Shown here in pieces: positions 8,056 to 16,095 of a stretch of DNA of 64,000 nucleotides (position 1 is the first letter of the stretch; each line of letters starts with the position of its first letter). The notes beneath the pieces were generated by a model. It was not told the DNA's origin. It ran no database searches and saw nothing but the letters and a program-made list of their open reading frames with translations. The stretch spans positions 4,136,301-4,200,300 of the forward strand of contig NZ_JAPDNR010000001.1 of assembly GCF_025989125.1 (NCBI RefSeq), given 5' to 3'. The translations under genes were made by a program, and so were the position numbers. The DNA is from Chitinophaga nivalis. GTDB taxonomy: Bacteria > Bacteroidota > Bacteroidia > Chitinophagales > Chitinophagaceae.

Positions 8056-8946
8056 ATGACGTTAATAGACGCCCCTGTTCCCTTACCGCAGCAAACTGCC
8101 CGGCATGAAAGAGTACATAAAATAGGTATGCCACAAATGGTATTGTCTGGTTTATCTGAGAATTGGTTAATAAAAGAGATTGGTGACTATCACTGGGAAT
8201 TGATTGGGAATGCACTCAATAGCAATACCGCCGGCATTAAAGATGCCGAAGGAAGAAGGGTATATGCCACCATTATCGGTATTCATATCAAGACCAGCTA
8301 CGACCTTAGCTACTACAAGGAAAATGATCAGTTGCTGATGAGTGGCAACCTGTTAAGAGTGGGGAATAACAAAAATTACAGTAATATCTTTATACGATCA
8401 TCAGACATCAGGGCGGAAGTAGGCATCCTATCTGCATTTGCCACCAAAAGCAACGACAGCGTGATATTGAGTCGGAGCGTTCCTGCAGATATTGCCAGAA
8501 TACCCCGGCACTACGAACCCGTAGAACTGTCGGACATATACAGACAGGAAAAGAAAAAAATATTGCAGGAAGAGAAAACCGGAGTCGTATTTGAAACCGA
8601 ATACAGTATCAATCCATATACAGATATCAATGGGGTGAACCTGCTTTATTTTGCATCTTATCCCCTGATCAACGATATCTGTGAAGCAGACTTTTTTAAT
8701 GCCCGGTTGGAAAATGCCACCTGGCCCCTGGAAAGTTATCTGAACGAGCGGCGGGTCTTTTATTTCGGGAATTGCAATCATGCCGATAAAATTATTTATC
8801 GCCTGCATCATTACCAGGTAGATCCTTCCGGTACAGTAGTTACATTGGAAAGCTCTCTTTGGCGGAAACAGGACAATAAGTGTATTGCCAGTATTCACAC
8901 GGTGAAAAAATTAAAACGTAAATTTAGTTTGTCTGATCAGGTTTAA
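8056..8946 (+). CDS. LnmK-like / Pnap_2097-family biosynthetic hotdog protein
   Basis: A 296-residue protein beginning after a short polar tail with GMPQMVLSGLSENWLIKEIG and DYHWELIGN, the signature I associate with the Pnap_2097 family, related to LnmK. LnmK is a double-hotdog acyltransferase/decarboxylase that loads acyl groups on an acyl carrier protein in leinamycin biosynthesis. Later strands such as YKENDQLLMSGNLLRVGNNK and VFYFGNCNHADKIIYRLH fit two hotdog repeats. It is the first gene of the nine-gene lipid operon, which includes an acyl carrier protein, so a role in loading or transferring an acyl group is a reasonable inference. The family assignment is from memory of the motif, not a search. 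Confidence 0.65.
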   Translation: MTLIDAPVPLPQQTARHERVHKIGMPQMVLSGLSENWLIKEIGDYHWELIGNALNSNTAGIKDAEGRRVYATIIGIHIKTSYDLSYYKENDQLLMSGNLLRVGNNKNYSNIFIRSSDIRAEVGILSAFATKSNDSVILSRSVPADIARIPRHYEPVELSDIYRQEKKKILQEEKTGVVFETEYSINPYTDINGVNLLYFASYPLINDICEADFFNARLENATWPLESYLNERRVFYFGNCNHADKIIYRLHHYQVDPSGTVVTLESSLWRKQDNKCIASIHTVKKLKRKFSLSDQV

Positions 8947-8996
8947 TATCCATCCTATGGAGACCATCAGACCCGGTACTCATTTTTTCAACGTTT

Positions 8997-9404
8997 ATGA
9001 TGAATTATACACTTTTGTTGCATGGCTTCCTGACCATGCTGATTGGTAATCTGGCTGGTGTAGGTTATTCCAAGGCAATCCGAAACAAGATCCCCAATGA
9101 AAACGGGTGGAAATTATTACACACGGCATCTGTCATGGGAGGCATCATGCTGATGGTAATGGCGGTGTTTTTTAATGAGCTGACGAAAGATTTCAGGTAT
9201 GCAGTTTACCTGTTCTACAGTGTGATCCTTTCCAACTATTGTTTTGCTGCGGGCATGTTATGGGCCGCACTAACAGCAGCCAGAGGACTGGATAAAAAAG
9301 AACCGGGCCGGCATAACCGGATCGTGTATATTTTTTATTACATCGCAGCCACCCTTTCATTTGTTTACACACTGGTGTTTATAGTACTTATTCTGAATAA
9401 ATGA
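8997..9404 (+). CDS. Small four-helix membrane protein
   Basis: A 135-residue protein with four hydrophobic segments (about residues 6-24, 42-60, 68-90 and 110-132) and short polar loops. Loop motifs HGFLTMLIGNLAG and GWKLLHTASVMGGIMLM recall the heme-dependent styrene-oxide isomerase (StyC) layout, in which a His and a GW-x-x-H-x(3)-GG stretch occur in similar places, but the similarity is weak and by eye. It lies 50 bp after the LnmK-like gene and 7 bp before the patatin gene, inside the lipid operon, so it probably acts on a membrane-embedded lipid or helps localise the enzymes. Function unknown. An alternative start one codon downstream (ATG at 9000) is possible. Confidence 0.6.
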   Translation: MMNYTLLLHGFLTMLIGNLAGVGYSKAIRNKIPNENGWKLLHTASVMGGIMLMVMAVFFNELTKDFRYAVYLFYSVILSNYCFAAGMLWAALTAARGLDKKEPGRHNRIVYIFYYIAATLSFVYTLVFIVLILNK

Positions 9405-9411
9405 TTTAAAT

Positions 9412-10248
9412 ATGAATGCACTGATCATAGAAGGTGGTGGTATGCGGGGAATATTTTCGGTAGGCGTGCTGGATGCTTTTCTGCGGCACAAATACGATCC
9501 TTTTGATATGTATATCGGGGTATCCTCCGGCGCCTGTAATATTCCTTCCCATATTGCCGGACAGTTCAGAAGAAATTTTGACTCCTATACCGGACATATG
9601 GCCAGTAAGCATTTTCTGAATTTTAGCCGCTTCTTACGAGGTGGGCATTACATGGACCTGGATTGGTTGTGGAACAGCACACAGGAAGAAAACCCCATCC
9701 ATTTTGAGAAAGCTTACCAGGTGATGCAGGAAAAGCATAAACGCTTTTATGTGGTAGCTACCAATGCCCAATCAGGTAAACCGGTGTACCTGTCGCCCAC
9801 ACCGGCCAACTGGCTGGATTGTCTGAAATCATCCAGTGCATTACCCTTGTACTATCGCAAAGGTTGTGTGATCAACAATGAACGCCTGGTAGATGGCGTG
9901 CTTTCCGATCCGTTACCCGTGAAGTTCGCCCATGAACAAGGTGCCCGGAACATCGTGGTAATCCGGTCACAGAAATATCCCTATGCCCGGAAAGCGGATA
10001 ACAAGACAAAACTGTTTTCACTCTTGTTATTAAAATATCCTCAGGTAAGAAAACAATTATTGAACTATCATCATACCTATAATACAGCTGTAGACTTTCT
10101 GGGCAAATCATCCCAACCTTTTACACTGCAACAGATTTTACCCGGCAAAAGTATGAAGACAAGCCAGGTAACACAGGATATTAATATCCTCAAAAATGAC
10201 TATGAAATGGGATATGCTGCCGGTGAAGCATTTATAGCGCAGCATTAG
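9412..10248 (+). CDS. Patatin-like phospholipase
   Basis: A 278-residue serine lipase of the patatin family. The oxyanion-hole loop GGGMRG is at 8-13, the nucleophile elbow GVSSG at 36-40 (Ser38), and the catalytic Asp in VDGVLSDP near 161, giving the Ser-Asp dyad. The family cleaves fatty-acyl esters from phospholipids or other lipids in the cytoplasm. Inside this operon it sits directly before the fatty acyl-AMP ligase and could supply the free fatty acid that the ligase activates. Length and motifs are complete. The start codon is 7 bp after the previous stop. Confidence 0.88.
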   Translation: MNALIIEGGGMRGIFSVGVLDAFLRHKYDPFDMYIGVSSGACNIPSHIAGQFRRNFDSYTGHMASKHFLNFSRFLRGGHYMDLDWLWNSTQEENPIHFEKAYQVMQEKHKRFYVVATNAQSGKPVYLSPTPANWLDCLKSSSALPLYYRKGCVINNERLVDGVLSDPLPVKFAHEQGARNIVVIRSQKYPYARKADNKTKLFSLLLLKYPQVRKQLLNYHHTYNTAVDFLGKSSQPFTLQQILPGKSMKTSQVTQDINILKNDYEMGYAAGEAFIAQH

Positions 10249-10279
10249 TATCCCGGATAATAAAAATTGAATAACCGCT

Positions 10280-12001
10280 ATGCAACATTTAGTTGACTTA
10301 CTAAGCCAACATGGCACCGCCATGCCTGATAAAACCGCTTTTACATTTGTAACAGACGGAGAGGAAGCAGCGGAGGTCATCAGCTTTGGGGCATTGGATC
10401 ACTATGCCAGGAAAATAGCTGCTAATCTGCAGTTACAGGCAGCTGCCGGAAAAAGTATTTTGTTATTGTTTCAACCGGGCATCAATTACATCGCTTCCTT
10501 TCTGGGATGTATTTATGCCGGCTGTATACCCGTACCTGCCTATCCGCCCAGAAATAACAAACACCTGGAAAGAATCAGCAGTATCATCGCAGATGCGGAA
10601 GCAGCTTTTATCTTTTGCGACAATACCATTGCTGCCCGGATTAAGCAGCTGAAAGCCGGTACGGAACTCATTGCCCCGCAGATCCGTATCCTGGAAATGG
10701 AAGACCTGCAGGATATCGGCGACAACTGGGTAAAGCCGGATATCCAACCGGGTGATATCGCTTTCCTGCAATATACTTCCGGCTCTACGGCACAACCCAA
10801 AGGCATTATTGTCACCCACGAAAACCTGTGGTACAATGAAATGGTGATCCGGCAGGCATTTGTACACGATGAAAATACCGTGGTAGCCGGCTGGTTGCCG
10901 CTCTACCACGATATGGGCCTTATCGGCAACGTACTGCAACCGCTTTACCTGGGCGTACCCTGTGTATTGATATCTCCTTTTCACTTTGTGCAACAGCCCC
11001 TGCGCTGGCTGAAAATAATCAGCAAATACAAGGCTACCAGCAGCGGCGCTCCCAGCTTCGGCTATCAGTACTGCGTCGATAAAATTACCGACGACCAGCT
11101 GACAGGTATTGACCTGCGTTCCTGGTCACTGGCGTACAATGGTTCGGAGCCGGTCAACTATGAAACGATTCGTGCCTTCTCGCAAAAATTTGCGGCCTGC
11201 GGTTTCAGGGAAGAAGCCTTCTATCCCTGCTACGGCCTGGCGGAAGCTACCCTGATGGTAACCGGCGGCAGTAAACAGGAGAAAGTAAAAGTGCTGCACG
11301 TGGAAGAAGAAAGTATGCGGGAGCAAACCGTCCGGTTGCAGGAAGCAGGCGGCGCTACCGCTAAAGACATCGTATCCTGCGGCAGTACCTGGAATGATCA
11401 CGAGGTGAAAATAGTAGCGGTAGCGGAATCACGTACCTGCGGAGAGCTGGAGGTAGGAGAGGTATGGGTGGCCGGAAACAGTGTCACACGCGGATACTGG
11501 CGCAACCCGGAACAAACCCGGGAAGGGTTTGAAAATTATCTGGAATCCGATGGGGCCCGTTATATGAGAACAGGCGACCTGGGCTTCCTGTATCAGGGAG
11601 AGTTATACATCACAGGCAGAATCAAAGACCTGATTATTATACGTGGCCGGAATTATTATCCCCAGGATATTGAAAATGAACTGGAATCCGCACATCCGGC
11701 ATTAATCAAAAATGGCGGCGTTGTATTTGTTTCCCACCGGAAACCGGAACAACTGGTAGTGGTACATGAAATCAATCATAACTACGAAAACCTGGCCGTG
11801 GAAGCCGTTGGCCAGGCGATTATCAGTGCGGTATCGGCAGGTACCGGCCTGCGGGTACAGGATGTGGTGCTGGTGAAAAGAATGTCGGTGCCCAAAACAT
11901 CCAGCGGAAAAAAACAACGTATCCGGTGCAGTGCGATGTATGCACAGCAGGAGCTGGATATACTGTATAGTTCCGGTAATCTGAAGGAAATCACTTTGTA
12001 A
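10280..12001 (+). CDS. Fatty acyl-AMP ligase (FAAL)
   Basis: A 573-residue member of the adenylate-forming family. The phosphate-binding motif YTSGSTAQPKG is near 165-175, the adenine-side motif YGLAEATLMV is in the middle, RTGDLGFLYQGELYITGR is near 430, and the C-terminal hinge region RIKDLIIIRGRNYYPQDIE follows. The Y-G-L-A-E-A-T-L-M motif and RGRNYYPQDIE are typical of FAALs, which make acyl-AMP and pass the chain to the phosphopantetheine of an acyl carrier protein rather than to CoA. The ACP gene lies two genes downstream. Between them stands a desaturase, the same order (ligase, desaturase, carrier) as jamABC-type modules for unsaturated or alkyne fatty acids. I infer that this enzyme loads the chain on the ACP at 12977. 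Confidence 0.9.
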   Translation: MQHLVDLLSQHGTAMPDKTAFTFVTDGEEAAEVISFGALDHYARKIAANLQLQAAAGKSILLLFQPGINYIASFLGCIYAGCIPVPAYPPRNNKHLERISSIIADAEAAFIFCDNTIAARIKQLKAGTELIAPQIRILEMEDLQDIGDNWVKPDIQPGDIAFLQYTSGSTAQPKGIIVTHENLWYNEMVIRQAFVHDENTVVAGWLPLYHDMGLIGNVLQPLYLGVPCVLISPFHFVQQPLRWLKIISKYKATSSGAPSFGYQYCVDKITDDQLTGIDLRSWSLAYNGSEPVNYETIRAFSQKFAACGFREEAFYPCYGLAEATLMVTGGSKQEKVKVLHVEEESMREQTVRLQEAGGATAKDIVSCGSTWNDHEVKIVAVAESRTCGELEVGEVWVAGNSVTRGYWRNPEQTREGFENYLESDGARYMRTGDLGFLYQGELYITGRIKDLIIIRGRNYYPQDIENELESAHPALIKNGGVVFVSHRKPEQLVVVHEINHNYENLAVEAVGQAIISAVSAGTGLRVQDVVLVKRMSVPKTSSGKKQRIRCSAMYAQQELDILYSSGNLKEITL

Positions 12002-12023
12002 AAATATTAAACCCTGAAAAATT

Positions 12024-12965
12024 ATGGATGCGCTAATAGTAACTGACAACAGTGCTGTCAGTTTTGATAATGAACACCTCGTCAAAACGCAGATATGGCG
12101 GGCGACGCTCTTAACCCATGTATTGCCTACGATTGGCTTTATCACAGGTATTGCCGGCATTTTTATATGGGGCATCGGCTGGCTGGAAATTATCTCCCTG
12201 GTAACGATGTATTTTTTTACGGTAGCAGGCGTGGAAATAGGTTTTCACAGACTGTTTACCCATAAGGCTTTCAAGACAAATAAAGCCATAACAGCTATAC
12301 TGGCTATACTGGGCTCTATGAGTGCACAGGGCCCTGTGATCTTCTGGGTGGCCACCCACCGGCGGCACCACGTTTACAGCGACAAGGAAAATGATCCGCA
12401 TTCGCCCAATCTGGAATCGGGAAAAGGCCTGGGCGCCCTCATCAAAGGCCTGTGGCATGCACACGTAAGGTGGCAGTTTGTAAATGACCTCCCCAATACG
12501 GCCAAGCTGGCGCGGGATCTGCTGAAAGACGACAATATCCGCTGGGTCAATAAAAACTACCTGAAATGGGTATACCTGGGCCTTATTATACCGGCAGTAG
12601 CAGCAGGACTGATCACGCTATCACTGAAAGGGGCAGCCCTGGGTTTCCTCTGGGGAGGACTGATCCGCGTTTTCCTCGTGAATCATGCCACCTATTCTTT
12701 AAACTCTTTCTGTCATGTTTTCGGTGGCCAGCTTTTCAAAACAGATGAACAAAGCCGGAACAATATCCTGTTTGTTATTCCTACGCTGGGGCAGGGATGG
12801 CACAACAACCATCATGCTTTCCCCAATGCGGCCGACCTGTCGTTTAAATGGTGGCAGTTTGATCCTTCCGCCATATTGATACAGGGACTACGTATTACAG
12901 GCCTGGCATGGGATGTTAAAAAGCCGAATAAAAATCAAATCGATAATAAATTAAAAAGAAACTAA
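12024..12965 (+). CDS. Membrane fatty-acid desaturase (acyl-CoA/ACP desaturase type)
   Basis: A 313-residue integral-membrane di-iron desaturase. The three histidine boxes are intact: HRLFTH at about 75-80, HRRHH at 112-116 and HNNHH near 259-263, plus the NSFCHVFGG stretch near 230. Hydrophobic segments at about 30-70 and 178-220 fit the stearoyl-CoA desaturase topology. The family inserts a cis double bond in an acyl chain with O2 and electrons from ferredoxin or cytochrome b5. Position between a FAAL and an ACP suggests an ACP-bound substrate. In jamABC-type modules the matching enzyme makes a terminal alkene and alkyne; whether this one is a plain desaturase or an acetylenase cannot be read from sequence. 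Confidence 0.88.
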   Translation: MDALIVTDNSAVSFDNEHLVKTQIWRATLLTHVLPTIGFITGIAGIFIWGIGWLEIISLVTMYFFTVAGVEIGFHRLFTHKAFKTNKAITAILAILGSMSAQGPVIFWVATHRRHHVYSDKENDPHSPNLESGKGLGALIKGLWHAHVRWQFVNDLPNTAKLARDLLKDDNIRWVNKNYLKWVYLGLIIPAVAAGLITLSLKGAALGFLWGGLIRVFLVNHATYSLNSFCHVFGGQLFKTDEQSRNNILFVIPTLGQGWHNNHHAFPNAADLSFKWWQFDPSAILIQGLRITGLAWDVKKPNKNQIDNKLKRN

Positions 12966-12976
12966 TCTATCTGAAC

Positions 12977-13237
12977 ATGGACATCTTACAAAAAAAATCA
13001 GCGACAGACATTCAGTCATTTATCAAAGAAAAAATCGGTACGGCACTGGAAATTCCCGTGGATAATATGGATATCGATCAGGACATAGAAACCTTCGGAC
13101 TGGATTCTATCATGGTGGTGCATATCACGGCTGATTTGTCTACCTGGGCCGGACAGTCACTGGATCCTTCCCTGTTTTACAAACACAATACCATTCGTAG
13201 CAGCTCCGGGTACATTGCCTCAATTATAAACCAGTAA
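12977..13237 (+). CDS. Acyl carrier protein
   Basis: An 86-residue carrier protein. The phosphopantetheine attachment site is in FGLDSIMVVHI (Ser44), flanked by the usual helices: SFIKEKIGTALEIPVDNMDID before and LSTWAGQSLDPSLFYKHNTI after. The Asp-Ser-Ile form and the D-P-S-L-F-Y motif resemble carriers in polyketide and lipid clusters rather than the acidic fatty-acid AcpP. It is 11 bp after the desaturase and 10 bp before the methyltransferase gene, so it is probably the scaffold on which the FAAL, desaturase and methyltransferase act. No phosphopantetheinyl transferase is in the window. Confidence 0.9.
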   Translation: MDILQKKSATDIQSFIKEKIGTALEIPVDNMDIDQDIETFGLDSIMVVHITADLSTWAGQSLDPSLFYKHNTIRSSSGYIASIINQ

Positions 13238-13247
13238 ACCGCCACGC

Positions 13248-14129
13248 ATGTCAGCAGAAAACAATGTAGGCGCTTCTATGGAAGCCATACAATATCATTA
13301 TGACGTAAGTAATGATTTTTACCGGTTTTTTCTGGATACGGAGATGTCTTATTCCTGTGCGTTGTGGTATACCGGTCAGGAAAGCCTGGACGTAGCGCAG
13401 CAACAGAAAATAGACTACCATATCGATAACCTGGAACTGAATCCTGCAGCGGCCAGCCGGGTGCTGGATATCGGTTGCGGCTGGGGAGCCGTGATGCGGC
13501 GCGTGAAACAACGCTACGCGCTCAGCACCGTCACAGGTATTACGTTAAGTGATGCCCAGGTGCAGCATATTGATACGCTGAACCTGACAGATATTACCGC
13601 TACCCTGGAAAACTGGCAGGATCACCAGGCGGCCAAAGGTACCTATGATGGTATTATTTCCGTAGGCGCCTTTGAACACTTTGCAACGCCGGAAGCCAGC
13701 CAGGAAGAAAAGATACAGGGATACCGGAACTTCTTTACCTCCTGTTATCAATGGCTGAAACCTTCGGGGATCATCTCCCTGCAAACAATCGGCGCCGGCA
13801 ATATGAAACGGGAAGACCTGCATCATTTTTTTGCCACCGAAATATTTCCGGAATCAGACCTGCCCCGGCTGGCAGATATTGCTACCGCCAGTACCTTTCT
13901 GTTTGAAATTGTATCGGTAAGAAATGACCGGGAGATGTACGCCAATACACTCCGGGAATGGCTGAAAAATCTGCAGGGTAATAAACAAACGGTGGTCAAT
14001 ACATTTGGGACAGATCTCTTTAAGAAGTATGAAAAATATTTCAGCCTCCTGATATTGGCCTTCGATGTATACAAAAGCATGGATTTATACCGGATCAAAC
14101 TCAGAAAAATTGATAAACCAAGACAGTAA
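13248..14129 (+). CDS. Cyclopropane-fatty-acyl synthase-like SAM methyltransferase
   Basis: A 293-residue SAM-dependent methyltransferase of the CFA/mycolic-acid cyclopropane synthase class. The N-terminal signature is IQYHYDVSNDFYRFFLDTEM followed by SYSCALW (about 14-40), the SAM-binding motif VLDIGCGWG near 71-79, and GAFEHF near 143. Its length is close to mycobacterial cyclopropane/mycolate synthases and shorter than E. coli Cfa, which acts on membrane phospholipid and has an extra N-terminal domain. Family members add a methylene to a cis double bond, or a methyl or methoxy group. Placed directly after a desaturase and ACP, the substrate may be the double bond made on the ACP-bound chain (inference). 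Confidence 0.87.
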   Translation: MSAENNVGASMEAIQYHYDVSNDFYRFFLDTEMSYSCALWYTGQESLDVAQQQKIDYHIDNLELNPAAASRVLDIGCGWGAVMRRVKQRYALSTVTGITLSDAQVQHIDTLNLTDITATLENWQDHQAAKGTYDGIISVGAFEHFATPEASQEEKIQGYRNFFTSCYQWLKPSGIISLQTIGAGNMKREDLHHFFATEIFPESDLPRLADIATASTFLFEIVSVRNDREMYANTLREWLKNLQGNKQTVVNTFGTDLFKKYEKYFSLLILAFDVYKSMDLYRIKLRKIDKPRQ

Positions 14130-14141
14130 AGCAGTATATCC

Positions 14142-14624
14142 ATGGACAATGCGGAATATTTTAAAACGTTTGCAGTGAAATGGTCTGATTTCGATGTGAA
14201 CAGGCATTTGAGAAATACCTCCTACAGTGAATATGCCACACATGTAAGGATGTCTTTCCTGGAAGATCACGGGTATGCCTATCCTGTTTTTGAAGAGCTG
14301 CAGATCGGCCCTATTCTTACGCAGGAAGATATTTCCTATCTGAAGGAAACGCAAATGAACAGTGAGCTGAAAGTAAACATGCGCATACTCGCCTTGTCTG
14401 CAGAAGGCTCCCTGTTCAGACTGAAACATGAATTTTTTCAGGCAGATGGTACGCTGGCTGCCAGGATGCTGATTAACGGCGCCTGGCTGGATCGCAAACG
14501 CCGTCGCCCCACCATTCCGCCGGATGGCATTTTACAGGCTTTCAAACAAATTCCACGTGATGTGAACTATGATGCAGGATACTTCGATGCCACGCGTATC
14601 GCGGCGCGGGCAAAGGAATCCTGA
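14142..14624 (+). CDS. Hotdog-fold acyl thioesterase
   Basis: A 160-residue 4HBT-type hotdog protein. The N-terminal strand-helix signature WSDFDVNRHLRNTSYSEYA (about 14-32) has the Asp and Asn/His positions typical of YbgC-like and acyl-ACP thioesterases, and the central strand LKETQMNSELKVNMRILA follows. It hydrolyses acyl thioesters, so in this operon it would release the finished chain from the ACP or from CoA. It starts 12 bp after the methyltransferase gene. The C-terminal tail (RKRRRPTIPPDGILQAFKQIP) is slightly longer than the minimal family. Assignment to thioesterase is firm; the exact substrate is not known. Confidence 0.8.
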   Translation: MDNAEYFKTFAVKWSDFDVNRHLRNTSYSEYATHVRMSFLEDHGYAYPVFEELQIGPILTQEDISYLKETQMNSELKVNMRILALSAEGSLFRLKHEFFQADGTLAARMLINGAWLDRKRRRPTIPPDGILQAFKQIPRDVNYDAGYFDATRIAARAKES

Positions 14625-14672
14625 TACGGATCGCAGGCACATCTTTACTTTATCCTTTAAAGAACGCAGTTT

Positions 14673-16031
14673 ATGTTAATAGATATTTACCGGGCCAAAC
14701 GTGCTGAAAAATTATCTCAGGAGCAGGTCGCACAACTGCAGCATAACCGGTTTCAGGCACTCGTAAAGCATGTTATCGGCAATTCCCGTTTTTACCGGAC
14801 GTACTATGGTGATCACGGTATTACCGCCGACAAGATCGGGAAGGTGGAACTGGAAGCATTACCTACTATTAACAAGGCGTTGATGATGGAGCATTTTGAT
14901 GATTTTGTCTGTGATCCGCGCCTCAAAAAAGCGGCGTTGGAGCAGTTTGTGAGTAATCCCGGCAACAGGGGACAGCTGTACCTCAATAAATTCCATATCA
15001 TCCGTACTTCCGGCACCACGGGTACACTGGGATTGTTTGTATACAGTAGGCGCGACTGGAATGTATTGAAATCACTGGTGATGACCCGGGTGTCGAAAAG
15101 CAGGTTAAGCCTGTTTAAGAAAATCCGGCTCGCCTATATCGGCGATGTGGAAGGTAACTATGCGGGTATTACCCTTACCCGGGTATTGCCTAAATTCTTT
15201 TTTGAAGTATTGCCGGTATCGGTGAATGCACCATTGAAAGAAATCCTGGCAAACGTGGATGCCTTTAAACCGGATGTGTTAACGGGCTATTCTTCCGGTA
15301 TTCATATGCTGGCGGAAGCCCAGCTGCGCGGCGATATCGATATTGCGCCGCATCGGATGGTGTGCAGCGCCGATCCGCTGACCCCTGCCATGCGCCAGGC
15401 TATCAGCAGTGCTTTTGGCATAGACCCGGTGGCTTACTACGCGGCCTCTGAATCTATCGGCATTGCTTCCGATATGACTTCCGACCACCGTATTCACCAG
15501 GGCCTGCATATTTTCAATGACTGGCATTGCTTTGAAATTGTAGACAGGGAGCACAGGAAAGTGGCGTACGGCGAGCCGGGAAAATTGTTGCTGAGTAACC
15601 TCTATAACTATACGCAGCCCATCATTCGTTATGAGATGAATGATGAAATCATACTGGAAGAAAATACCTGTCAGCATGGTTTGCCTTTTCCCCTGATCAA
15701 AAACATCGCTGGCCGCAAAGAGGATTTTCTATGGTTTAAAAAACAGGATCAGACCCTGGAATGTATTCATCCTTTGGTGATCACGAACTTCTGGGTAGAG
15801 GGACTGCAACGATTCCAGTTTGTACAAACGCGGGAGAACTTCCTGGTGATCAAAGCCATTATCAATGGTGATGCAGCCACCATTATCCGGCGTATCAAAG
15901 ACCGGATGAATCAGATCCTGCAGGATAAACAACTGGCAGATACCGTTACTTACGAGGTGGAAATCGTTGATACCATTCCTGCCAATCCGAATACCGGCAA
16001 GAACCGGTTGATCCTGGCGCTGAAGCCTTGA
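14673..16031 (+). CDS. Phenylacetate-CoA ligase (PaaK/CapK)-like adenylating enzyme
   Basis: A 452-residue protein of the PaaK/CapK group of adenylate-forming enzymes. The N-terminus (HNRFQALVKHVIGNSRFYRT) and the phosphate loop RTSGTTGTLGLFVYSRRDW (about 110-128) are typical, as are the middle motif YYAASESIGIA and NLYNYTQPIIRYEMND. The C-terminal domain ends with DTIPANPNTGKNRLILA. It lacks a clear assignment to phenylacetate; relatives activate various acids in biosynthetic clusters. It is the last gene of the operon, 48 bp after the thioesterase. A second adenylating enzyme suggests that a second acid is activated and joined to the fatty chain, but this is inference. Confidence 0.8.
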   Translation: MLIDIYRAKRAEKLSQEQVAQLQHNRFQALVKHVIGNSRFYRTYYGDHGITADKIGKVELEALPTINKALMMEHFDDFVCDPRLKKAALEQFVSNPGNRGQLYLNKFHIIRTSGTTGTLGLFVYSRRDWNVLKSLVMTRVSKSRLSLFKKIRLAYIGDVEGNYAGITLTRVLPKFFFEVLPVSVNAPLKEILANVDAFKPDVLTGYSSGIHMLAEAQLRGDIDIAPHRMVCSADPLTPAMRQAISSAFGIDPVAYYAASESIGIASDMTSDHRIHQGLHIFNDWHCFEIVDREHRKVAYGEPGKLLLSNLYNYTQPIIRYEMNDEIILEENTCQHGLPFPLIKNIAGRKEDFLWFKKQDQTLECIHPLVITNFWVEGLQRFQFVQTRENFLVIKAIINGDAATIIRRIKDRMNQILQDKQLADTVTYEVEIVDTIPANPNTGKNRLILALKP

Positions 16032-16040
16032 TCGTAGCAG

Positions 16041-16094
16041 CCTTCCTGTATTTGCATCGTTCTCCGGTCAGTAAAAGATGTAGCTGCAGGAAGG
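16041..16094. terminator. Possible terminator between convergent genes
   Basis: CCTTCCTG (16041-16048) and CAGGAAGG (16087-16094) are perfect 8-bp inverted repeats with a 38-nt loop. They lie just after the lipid operon and before the end of the MepB gene on the other strand. The large loop makes the call tentative. Confidence 0.35.
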
Positions 16095-16095
16095 T

